From positions 1 to 6,438 of the forward strand of contig QHYF01000268.1 in the NCBI GenBank assembly GCA_003224075.1: a DNA stretch of 6,438 bases, written 5' to 3'. The first letter of the stretch is position 1. Each line of letters starts with the position of its first letter. Source of the DNA: Acidobacteriota bacterium (GTDB taxonomy: Bacteria > Acidobacteriota > Terriglobia > Acidiferrales > UBA7541). The notes below the pieces were generated by a model that worked only from the letters and a program-made list of their open reading frames with translations, was not told where the DNA came from and did not search any database. Made by a program: the position numbers and the translations under genes. Of the stretch, positions 1-5,859 are shown one piece after another.

Positions 1-435
1 CTCGGAACAGGACTGGGGAAAAAACTCGACGACTTCAGGAACAAGAAGCTTTTTGATTTCGGCTTTGCCGATCCGGACAAAGTGGAGGTCCACGATGGTT
101 CAAAGGGCCTCTTCCTGCTCCGCAGCGACAGCGATTGGTGGTCCAACGGCACAAAGATGGAAGAAAACAGCGTCAGGTCACTCATCGACAAGATTCGTGA
201 TCTATCCGCGAGTAAGTTTGTGGACAGCGGATTCACATCAGCAGTCCTGGACCTCACCGTGACCTCCAATGACGGCAAGCGCATCGAAAAGGTGAGCATC
301 TCGAAGAATGGGGCCGCGTATGTCGCAAAGCGGGAGAACGAACCTGCTCTCTACGAATTAGACGCTTCGGCCGTCACCGACGTCCAAAAGTCAGCCGCTG
401 ACCTTAAGCCTGCTCCCCAGTCCGCAAAGAAGTAG
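1..435 (+). CDS. DUF4340 domain protein, C-terminal part (5' end outside window)
   Basis: The frame is open from the first base and ends at TAG 433-435, so 144 residues of the C-terminus are visible and the start lies to the left. The opening residues (KKLDDFRNKKLFDFGFADPDK) match the hallmark of DUF4340 proteins, 'LRDKKLfdF...dv.kvei', here followed by VEVHDG and an alternation of short beta strands. The end (AADLKPAPQSAKK) is a low-complexity Ala/Pro/Lys tail. DUF4340 proteins commonly sit beside GldG/ABC-2-type permease genes in Acidobacteriota and related groups and are thought to be extracytoplasmic accessory parts of such transporters. The reaction or ligand is unknown. The N-terminal membrane anchor usually found in the family cannot be seen here. 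GTG at 82-84 is in frame but lies inside the domain, so it is not a credible start. The family call is fairly secure; the transporter link is inference from family context. Confidence 0.8.
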   Translation, partial: LGTGLGKKLDDFRNKKLFDFGFADPDKVEVHDGSKGLFLLRSDSDWWSNGTKMEENSVRSLIDKIRDLSASKFVDSGFTSAVLDLTVTSNDGKRIEKVSISKNGAAYVAKRENEPALYELDASAVTDVQKSAADLKPAPQSAKK

Positions 436-520
436 TTACGTCACCTTTCCGGATGGAACCAGCTCACGATCGGAGCGTCTGAAATAACGGGATCTCATCG
501 CACATTTGCATTTTGCTCGG

Positions 521-549
521 TTGCGTGCGCGAAGGGGCTCCTCTACACT
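521..549 (+). promoter_or_regulatory. Candidate sigma70-like promoter for the acylase gene (weak)
   Basis: A TTGCGT box (521-526; matches TTG of TTGACA) and a TACACT box (544-549; 4 of 6 to TATAAT) are separated by exactly 17 bp. Transcription would begin near 556, about 25 nt before the preferred TTG start at 581. It lies in the only intergenic gap of notable size (436-580), just after the DUF4340 stop, which is where a new transcription unit would be expected. If real, it rules out the upstream TTG at 506 as a start. The -35 box is poor and no other signal supports it, so this is a candidate only. I saw no convincing terminator for the upstream gene in the same gap. Confidence 0.25.
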
Positions 550-566
550 CAATTTTTGCGCCAATC

Positions 567-574
567 GGGTGGGA
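567..574 (+). promoter_or_regulatory. Possible ribosome binding site for the acylase gene
   Basis: The purine-rich run GGGTGGGA ends 6 nt before the TTG at 581. It is one mismatch from a GGAGG-type core and is the only Shine-Dalgarno-like run well placed for any of the competing starts (TTG 506, GTG 569, TTG 575, TTG 581). It is the main reason for choosing 581, but the match is imperfect. Confidence 0.35.
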
Positions 575-580
575 TTGACC

Positions 581-3043
581 TTGCGAACCATTCTCCGAAT
601 CCTTTTTTGGGTTGTCGCCATTGTTGTGGTTATTACCGGGTCGGTGGCTTGGTGGTTTATCCACCGCCCGCTGCCGCAGATCGACGGCACTGCTTCCCTG
701 TCCGGTCTCCAGCAGGAGATCACCGTTGACCGTGACCGCTGGGGCGTGCCGCACATTCGCGCAGCGTCGGTGGAAGACCTTGCCGAAGCGCAGGGCTACG
801 TCATGGCGCAGGACCGCCTCTGGCAAATGGATCTGCTCCGCCGTGCCGCGCGCGGCCAGCTTTCTGAGATTCTGGGCCCCATGACCCTTCCCATTGACAA
901 ACAGTTTCGCACTTACGGTTTCAACCGCGCGGCGGAACGCGATGCCACACTTCTCGAACCGGAACCCCGCAAAATACTGGAAGCTTATGCGCGCGGCATA
1001 AACGAATTCATCGGCCAGCACGAGAAAAATCTTCCCTTTGAATTTTCACTCCTCCGCTACAAGCCGCAGCCCTGGCGGCCGTCCGATACGCTGGTGATTT
1101 CCGCTTACATGTATCGAACTCTGACGGACACCTGGGAAAGAGAATTGAATCGCGCCAAAGTCACGGGACGCGCGGGAGCCGACCGCGCAAAAGACCTCTT
1201 TTCCGCAGACGCCGCGATGGACCATTTCGTCGTCGGTGATCCCAATGTCCCCAATGACGGCTCCCAGCGTTCCGCCGCCGGCTCCGGCGATGAAGATGAT
1301 GACGACGACCTGCAACCGGATACGGTTCTCAAAGCTGGCCTTGGCGGTCCCAACTCCAGCGCCACTCCCGAGGCCGTTCCGGATCTTTCCACTGCTCTCT
1401 CACAATCCGTCCAACAATTTTTCGGGGAATTGCCGAACGAGATTCGCCAGGGCCTTGGCAGCAACAATTGGGTTGTGAGTGGCACGCATACTGCCACTGG
1501 CAAGCCTTTGCTGGCCAATGACACCCATCTCGATCTTTGGATTCCGCCAATCTGGTACGAAATTCACCTCACCGCACCCGGCTGGAACGTCAAGGGCTTG
1601 GCGTTGCCTGGGGCGCCGATGGTTGTCATCGGTCATAACGACCGCATTGCCTGGGGCTTCACTAACAGTGGTGCAGACGTTCAGGACCTCTATGTCGAGA
1701 CGTTCAATCCAGCCCTCCCCGATGAGTACCGCGCAAAAGGCGCCTGGACAAAGGCGCAAATCTTTGACGAAACGATTCGCGTCAAGGGAGAGCCTGATGA
1801 ACACTTCAAAGTCACCGTGACCCGCCACGGCCCGGTCGTGCTTCGTGAAGGCGACAAGGCCTACGCCTTGCGCTGGACTGCTACCGAGCCGGGCGGGCTC
1901 GCCAACAGCTATACCTGGCTTGGCAAAGCACGAAACTGGAAAGAATTTCGTGACACCATGAAGCGCGTGTGGGGCCCGGGGCAGAACGCGGTGTACGCCG
2001 ATGTTGACGGCAACATCGGATACATCATGGCCGCGCGGGTGCCAATTCGAAAGAAGCGGCACGGCGAAGTGCCGGTTCCCGGAGACACTGATGACTATGA
2101 GTGGACCGGCTACATCCCATTTGACCAGCTCCCGCAGGCGCTCAACCCGGAAACCGGATTGATAGTCACAGCCAACGCGCGTGTGGTGGGGCCAAATTAC
2201 AAGCCCTACCTGACCGACCGATGGGAAGAGCCGTACCGCACCGCTCGCGTATACGATCTTCTCCACGACCGGCACGATTTGCGTCCCGAAGACATGCTGA
2301 AAGTGCAGACCGATACCTACAGCTATCCCCACGTTTTTCTTGCCGATCAATTGTCAGCCGCCGCCAAAACGGCGAAGCCAAAGGACCCACGCGCGCAAAA
2401 GCTGATCGAAGGCTTGAAGGATTGGAACGGCATTGCGGATGCCAATTCCCCGGAAGTTTCATTTCTCCATGCCACGCGCCGGGCCGCCATTGATTTACTT
2501 CTCCAGCCATTCCTCGGTCAAGGCACGAATCTTTATCAGTGGCGCAGCACCACGTTCCTACAGAAAACCCTCACCGACCGCCCAGCCAAGTGGCTGCCCG
2601 TGGCCTACAAAAACTATGACGAATTGCTCGCCGCCGCTGCCGATACTGCCGTGACCAGGCTGGCCGAGCAAAGCAAGAGTCAGCGGATGGAGGATTGGGC
2701 CTGGAAAAACTTCAACTCCCTGAACATGCTTCACGCTATCGGGCGTGAAGGCCTTCTGAAGAGTTTTCTGAGCATCACGGACAAGCCCCAATCGGGGACC
2801 GTTTATAGCGTGCGTGCGGCCACAAGGACTCATGGGCCCGCGATGCGCTTTGTGGCTAACCCCGCAAATTGGGATGAATCGATTCTCCTGATCCCCGCAG
2901 GACAATCCGGACAGCCGGGCAGCAGCCACTATTCCGACCAGTTTTCCTACTGGTATGACGGAAAGCCCATTTTCGCCCCGTTCAGCGACGCTGCCGAAGC
3001 GAACGATAGAAAACATACCCTTACCCTCAAGCCAGGGTCTTGA
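581..3043 (+). CDS. Penicillin acylase family Ntn-hydrolase, membrane-anchored
   Basis: With TTG 581 as start this is an 820-residue precursor, a normal size for the family. Residues about 5-28 form one hydrophobic segment after an Arg-containing N-terminus (ILFWVVAIVVVITGSVAWWF), so the enzyme should be exported and probably anchored outside the inner membrane. The alpha-chain region carries DRWGVPHIRA and the AQDRLWQMDLLRR motif. A hydrophilic spacer with a seven-residue acidic run (residues 237-243) precedes the autocleavage site. The nucleophile is Ser294 in GLGSNNWVVSG (codon 1460-1462), which becomes Ser-beta1. His-beta23 (NDTHL) and the oxyanion Asn (TANARV, residue 532, about beta239) are present, as are WGFTNSGADVQDLY, YADVDGNIGY and the C-terminal GQSGQPGSSHYSDQF. 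All parts needed for maturation and catalysis are therefore visible. The family hydrolyses amide bonds of beta-lactam side chains, acyl-homoserine lactones and similar compounds; the substrate cannot be read from sequence. Alternative starts are GTG 569, TTG 575 and TTG 506 (845 residues). The fpg gene follows 15 nt later. Confidence 0.93.
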   Translation: MRTILRILFWVVAIVVVITGSVAWWFIHRPLPQIDGTASLSGLQQEITVDRDRWGVPHIRAASVEDLAEAQGYVMAQDRLWQMDLLRRAARGQLSEILGPMTLPIDKQFRTYGFNRAAERDATLLEPEPRKILEAYARGINEFIGQHEKNLPFEFSLLRYKPQPWRPSDTLVISAYMYRTLTDTWERELNRAKVTGRAGADRAKDLFSADAAMDHFVVGDPNVPNDGSQRSAAGSGDEDDDDDLQPDTVLKAGLGGPNSSATPEAVPDLSTALSQSVQQFFGELPNEIRQGLGSNNWVVSGTHTATGKPLLANDTHLDLWIPPIWYEIHLTAPGWNVKGLALPGAPMVVIGHNDRIAWGFTNSGADVQDLYVETFNPALPDEYRAKGAWTKAQIFDETIRVKGEPDEHFKVTVTRHGPVVLREGDKAYALRWTATEPGGLANSYTWLGKARNWKEFRDTMKRVWGPGQNAVYADVDGNIGYIMAARVPIRKKRHGEVPVPGDTDDYEWTGYIPFDQLPQALNPETGLIVTANARVVGPNYKPYLTDRWEEPYRTARVYDLLHDRHDLRPEDMLKVQTDTYSYPHVFLADQLSAAAKTAKPKDPRAQKLIEGLKDWNGIADANSPEVSFLHATRRAAIDLLLQPFLGQGTNLYQWRSTTFLQKTLTDRPAKWLPVAYKNYDELLAAAADTAVTRLAEQSKSQRMEDWAWKNFNSLNMLHAIGREGLLKSFLSITDKPQSGTVYSVRAATRTHGPAMRFVANPANWDESILLIPAGQSGQPGSSHYSDQFSYWYDGKPIFAPFSDAAEANDRKHTLTLKPGS

Positions 3044-3058
3044 TTCTCCGCCGCCCTC

Positions 3059-3898
3059 ATGCCTGAGCTGCCAGAAGTAGAAGCTGTCGTGCGAACGCTT
3101 GGTCCGCTCGTTCAAAATCGTCGGATCCGCTTCGTCCACGTCTTGCATCCCATCGCAACCAAGCCACAGGCCGCCTCGCATCTTGCGCGGTTCGCCCAGG
3201 GCCGACGCATTCGAACCGTTGGCCGCAAGGGGAAATATGTTCTTCTTCATCTCGACAGTGGCCTTCTCACCATGCATTTCCGGCTCGATGGCCAACTTCT
3301 TTGGTTTTCGAACGCCAAGGAGTTCCTCGAACGCGCCAACCAAGGTGAAAACGCTGTTCACGTCGATCTTGCCCTGGAGTTCGGGAACGGTGTCCTCGGA
3401 TTCGCCGACCGCCGCCACTTTGGTCGCGTCCACGCCTGGGAATCCGGAGAGGAATGCCCGGGGCTCGCGGCATTGGGAGTCGACGCGCTCTCGCCTGATT
3501 TCACCGCCAGCCGATTGCGCAAATTGCTCGCGGCGTCAAAACGTCCCTTGAAAGAGTTCTTGCTGGATCAAACGCGCGTGGCGGGGATCGGCAATATTTA
3601 TTCTTGCGAAGCGCTCTGGCACGCGCAGCTCGATCCGCGTCGCCGGGCCAACAGACTGAAACCGCGGGAAGCGCTCCGCCTGCACAAAGCAATTGTGTCC
3701 GTTCTCGGGCGTGTCTTAGAATGCTGTTTGCATCCGGCGCCCGACTTTCGCGATCCCGCGTGGTGGTTCCAGGGACTGGAAACCATTCTTCGCGCCTACG
3801 GCCGTGAAGGAAAACCCTGCCACCGCTGCGCAGCTCCGATCCGTCGCATTGCGCAGGGTAGCCGGTCAACATACTGTTGCGCACGTTGCCAGAAATAA
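3059..3898 (+). CDS. mutM: Formamidopyrimidine-DNA glycosylase / AP lyase (Fpg, MutM)
   Basis: This 279-residue protein is close to the usual 270. It would excise oxidised purines such as 8-oxoguanine and FapyG from DNA and nick the abasic site. The N-terminus MPELPEVE is diagnostic: after Met removal Pro is the catalytic nucleophile and Glu the acid, so the ATG at 3059 is certain. Lys59 (GRKGKY) matches the conserved active-site lysine. Arg119 and Phe121 (DRRHFG) match the residues that fill the helix gap, and Asn179 (GIGNIY) belongs to the H2TH region. The C-terminal zinc finger has Cys254, Cys257, Cys274 and Cys277 plus the conserved Arg269 (QGSRSTY). Two departures are visible: the intercalating Met is Leu76 (HFRLDG), and the usual GGTTLRD lesion-capping loop is replaced by a different segment around residues 221-240 (HPAPDFRDPAWW). 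Family membership is secure, but lesion preference is less certain. No Shine-Dalgarno sequence precedes the start. xseB follows after 29 nt. Confidence 0.95.
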   Translation: MPELPEVEAVVRTLGPLVQNRRIRFVHVLHPIATKPQAASHLARFAQGRRIRTVGRKGKYVLLHLDSGLLTMHFRLDGQLLWFSNAKEFLERANQGENAVHVDLALEFGNGVLGFADRRHFGRVHAWESGEECPGLAALGVDALSPDFTASRLRKLLAASKRPLKEFLLDQTRVAGIGNIYSCEALWHAQLDPRRRANRLKPREALRLHKAIVSVLGRVLECCLHPAPDFRDPAWWFQGLETILRAYGREGKPCHRCAAPIRRIAQGSRSTYCCARCQK

Positions 3899-3915
3899 GC
3901 GTCTCCAAAGGATCC

Positions 3916-3919
3916 GAGG
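3916..3919 (+). promoter_or_regulatory. Ribosome binding site deciding the xseB start
   Basis: GAGG lies 8 nt before the GTG at 3928, with AAAGGA a few bases further upstream (3907-3912). This favours GTG 3928 over the in-frame TTG 3877, which lies inside the end of fpg and would add 17 residues not typical of XseB. Confidence 0.5.
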
Positions 3920-3927
3920 CCGATCGC

Positions 3928-4155
3928 GTGATTTCACCTTCCCCCAAAAAGCCTGAACCGCCCAAGAAGCCAGATTTCGAGCGCTCCCTTGCCCGCCTCG
4001 AAGAAGTCGTCCGCCGCCTGGAGAGCCCGCAACTCTCGCTGGATGACGCCATGAAGCTTTTCGAAGAAGGCGTAGCGCTTTCACGCGAGTGCCAGAAGCA
4101 GTTGGAAGAGGCGGAAGGACGCGTCGAGATTCTCCTCAAGGAGTCTGAATCGTGA
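3928..4155 (+). CDS. xseB: Exodeoxyribonuclease VII small subunit (XseB)
   Basis: A GTG start gives 75 residues, the usual XseB size. After a Pro/Lys-rich leader (residues 1-15) comes the family core: DFERSLARLEEVVRRLES, the turn LSLDDAMKLFEEGVALSREC, and a final helix QKQLEEAEGRVEILL. These form the two long helices of XseB. The small subunit binds XseA to make exonuclease VII, which degrades single-stranded DNA from both ends in the cytoplasm; XseB has no catalytic residues itself. The large-subunit gene xseA is not beside it, although that is its common neighbour; Fpg occupies the upstream place. A TTG at 3877 would give 92 residues and overlap fpg, but the ribosome binding site favours 3928. 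The ispA start lies 40 nt downstream, consistent with one operon. Confidence 0.93.
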   Translation: MISPSPKKPEPPKKPDFERSLARLEEVVRRLESPQLSLDDAMKLFEEGVALSRECQKQLEEAEGRVEILLKESES

Positions 4156-4195
4156 GGCGCTTCTGCAGACGGGAGCGCGCTGTTCCCCTCCCCCG

Positions 4196-5077
4196 ATGAA
4201 GCTCCCCCCATTTTTCGAAGAAGACCGCTTGGTCGTTGACGCTGCTCTCGAACGCCTGCTGCCGGCGCAGACCGCCCCGCCCTCATCCGTGCATACGGCT
4301 ATGCGCTACAGCGTGTTCGCTGGTGGAAAGCGCATCCGGCCCATTCTCTGTCTTGAGACCGCGCGTATTTTCACCAGCGATGTCACACCCGCGCTCCATC
4401 CGGCTTGCGCCCTCGAATTCATCCACACATACTCCTTGATACACGATGATTTGCCCGCGCTCGACAATGACGACGTCCGCCGGGGCAAACCGACTTGTCA
4501 CAAGAAATTTGGAGAAGCTCTTGCCATCCTCGCGGGCGACGCCCTTTTAACGCTAGCCTTCGAAACCATCAGCGCTACTCTCGTCCCTTCCGAGCGGTGC
4601 GTCTCCATCCTCAGCGAAGTTGCCTCCGCCGCTGGCACAATCAATGGAATGGTCGGTGGTCAGGTCGCTGACGTGGAGGCCGAAGGCAAACGCGTCGATC
4701 CGCAGACCCTCGAGTACATTCACCGTTCCAAAACTGCCGCGCTTATTCGCGCTTCCATCACCGCCGGTGCCTTGTGCGCGGGGGCCGGCCCCGAAGATGT
4801 CACGCGCCTGCGCCGCTTTGGCGAAACCATCGGCTGGGCCTTTCAGGTCACCGACGACATTCTGGATGTCGAGGAATCCTCCGCCGCGCTTGGCAAGACC
4901 GCGGGAAAAGACATGGCACAGCAAAAGGCCACCTATCCGTCTGTTTTCGGGCTGGAACGCTCTCACGAGATTGCCAAAGATCTCGCGACTAAAGCGATCG
5001 CCGAACTCATTCCGTACGCCGAGCGCGCTTCGCGCCTTAGGGAGATTGCGGAATTTCTCGTGCTGCGCCGCGCTTAG
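4196..5077 (+). CDS. ispA: Polyprenyl diphosphate synthase, farnesyl (IspA) type
   Basis: At 293 residues this fits short-chain bacterial synthases. It would condense IPP with DMAPP and GPP to farnesyl diphosphate, the precursor of undecaprenyl carriers, quinones and hopanoids, in the cytoplasm. Visible motifs are GGKRIRP (43-49), the first aspartate-rich motif DDLPALDNDD (84-93) with the bacterial two-residue insertion, GGQVADVEAEG (154-164), HRSKTAALI, the second aspartate-rich motif in FQVTDDILD (216-224) and GKTAGKD (233-239) followed by KATYPS. The residues before the first motif (HTYSLIHDD) are nearly the same as in E. coli IspA, with Tyr at position -5, which points to a C15 product; chain length is still inference. 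No key residue is missing. The leader before the ATG is C-rich and lacks a Shine-Dalgarno sequence. Genes for dxs or other isoprenoid steps, often next to ispA, are absent here. tlyA follows after 15 nt. Confidence 0.95.
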   Translation: MKLPPFFEEDRLVVDAALERLLPAQTAPPSSVHTAMRYSVFAGGKRIRPILCLETARIFTSDVTPALHPACALEFIHTYSLIHDDLPALDNDDVRRGKPTCHKKFGEALAILAGDALLTLAFETISATLVPSERCVSILSEVASAAGTINGMVGGQVADVEAEGKRVDPQTLEYIHRSKTAALIRASITAGALCAGAGPEDVTRLRRFGETIGWAFQVTDDILDVEESSAALGKTAGKDMAQQKATYPSVFGLERSHEIAKDLATKAIAELIPYAERASRLREIAEFLVLRRA

Positions 5078-5092
5078 ACATTCGAACGCCTC

Positions 5093-5845
5093 ATGAAACC
5101 AAAGGCACGTCGCAAGCGGCTCGATCTTCTCCTCGTCGAACGCGGTCTCGCCGAATCTCTGCAGAAAGCGTTGGCCATGATACTTGCGGGCGAAGTTCAA
5201 GCAGACGGCAAACGTGCGGAGAAGGCCGGTATGTCCGTCCCTGAAGATGCGCGCATCGTGGTGGCCGGCCGAGCGCCGAAGTTCGTTAGCCGCGCGGGCC
5301 TCAAGCTGGAAGGCGCATTGGAAGACTTTGTGATCGATCCCCGGGGATTTGTTTGCCTCGATATCGGCTCTTCGACCGGTGGCTTCACGGACTGCCTTCT
5401 GCAACATGGAGCAACGCGGGTGTACGCGGTTGATGTGAACGTGGATCAGCTCGATTGGCGACTGCGCCAGGATCCTCGAGTCATTCGAATTGCCCGAAAT
5501 GCTCGTGAGCTGCGCGCCCAGGAAATCTGCGAACGCGTCGATCTTGTCGCCATCGATGTCTCCTTCATTTCCGTCCGCAAGGTGATCGTACCAGCCAAAG
5601 ACCTGGCAAAACCCGGCGCCGTGTTTCTCATCCTCATCAAGCCGCAATTCGAATTGCGCCGCGAAGAGATTGCCCCTGGCGGCATCGTGAAAGACCAAAA
5701 ACTCCACGAGAAAGCGATCCTGACCGTGCGCGAGTACGTAGAATTCGCCGGCTTCGAATCCCTTGCAGTCCACGCGAGCCGCCTCCGGGGAGCCGAAGGG
5801 AATCAGGAGTATTTTCTCCACGCACGCAAAAAGACCCTGGAGTAG
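5093..5845 (+). CDS. tlyA: TlyA-type rRNA (cytidine-2'-O)-methyltransferase
   Basis: The 250-residue protein has an N-terminal S4 RNA-binding domain (about 8-60, beginning RLDLLLVERGLAES) and a short linker ending VSRAGLKLEGAL. An FtsJ-like Rossmann methyltransferase domain follows, with SAM motif I DIGSSTGGFTD (90-100), YAVDVNVDQL and AIDVSFIS. The catalytic K-D-K-E tetrad of FtsJ/TlyA enzymes is visible as Lys71, Asp155 (AIDVSF), Lys183 (LIKPQFE) and Glu239 (GNQEYF). Family members methylate 2'-OH groups of cytidines in 23S rRNA (C1920) and, in the longer type, also 16S rRNA (C1409); loss gives capreomycin resistance in mycobacteria. This protein stops 11 residues after Glu239, without the C-terminal extension of the mycobacterial type, so it resembles the short TlyA type acting on 23S only (inference). 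Older annotations call such proteins haemolysins. It lies between ispA and nadK, its common place, with gaps of 15 and 14 nt. No clear ribosome binding site is present. Confidence 0.95.
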   Translation: MKPKARRKRLDLLLVERGLAESLQKALAMILAGEVQADGKRAEKAGMSVPEDARIVVAGRAPKFVSRAGLKLEGALEDFVIDPRGFVCLDIGSSTGGFTDCLLQHGATRVYAVDVNVDQLDWRLRQDPRVIRIARNARELRAQEICERVDLVAIDVSFISVRKVIVPAKDLAKPGAVFLILIKPQFELRREEIAPGGIVKDQKLHEKAILTVREYVEFAGFESLAVHASRLRGAEGNQEYFLHARKKTLE

Positions 5846-5859
5846 AATCGCAGGCGCAC

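Noticed and set aside
470..486. Short palindrome-like GCTC...GAGC after the DUF4340 gene as a terminator
   Set aside because: A 4-bp stem without a T-tract is within chance expectation.
1400..2350. Minus-strand open frame (316 codons) opposite the acylase
   Set aside because: It lies wholly within the conserved acylase beta chain, its translation has no recognisable domain, and it has no separate promoter or ribosome binding site that I could see.
3023..3038. Inverted repeat ACCCT-N6-AGGGT at the end of the acylase gene as a terminator
   Set aside because: The stem is only 5 bp, lies inside the coding sequence and is not followed by a T-run. fpg begins 15 nt after the acylase stop, so readthrough is more likely.
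2558..3433. Minus-strand open frame (291 codons) across the acylase-fpg junction
   Set aside because: It spans the ends of two clear + strand genes, including the invariant Fpg N-terminus. It is treated as a shadow.
3501..4286. Minus-strand open frame (261 codons) across fpg, xseB and the start of ispA
   Set aside because: The overlapping + strand genes are certain, and the antisense product is Arg/Ser-rich with no family signature.
4553..5821. Long minus-strand open frame (422 codons) opposite ispA and tlyA
   Set aside because: Both genes on the + strand have complete, well-conserved motifs through the whole span. The antisense translation shows no recognisable family and is the usual by-product of GC-rich codon usage.
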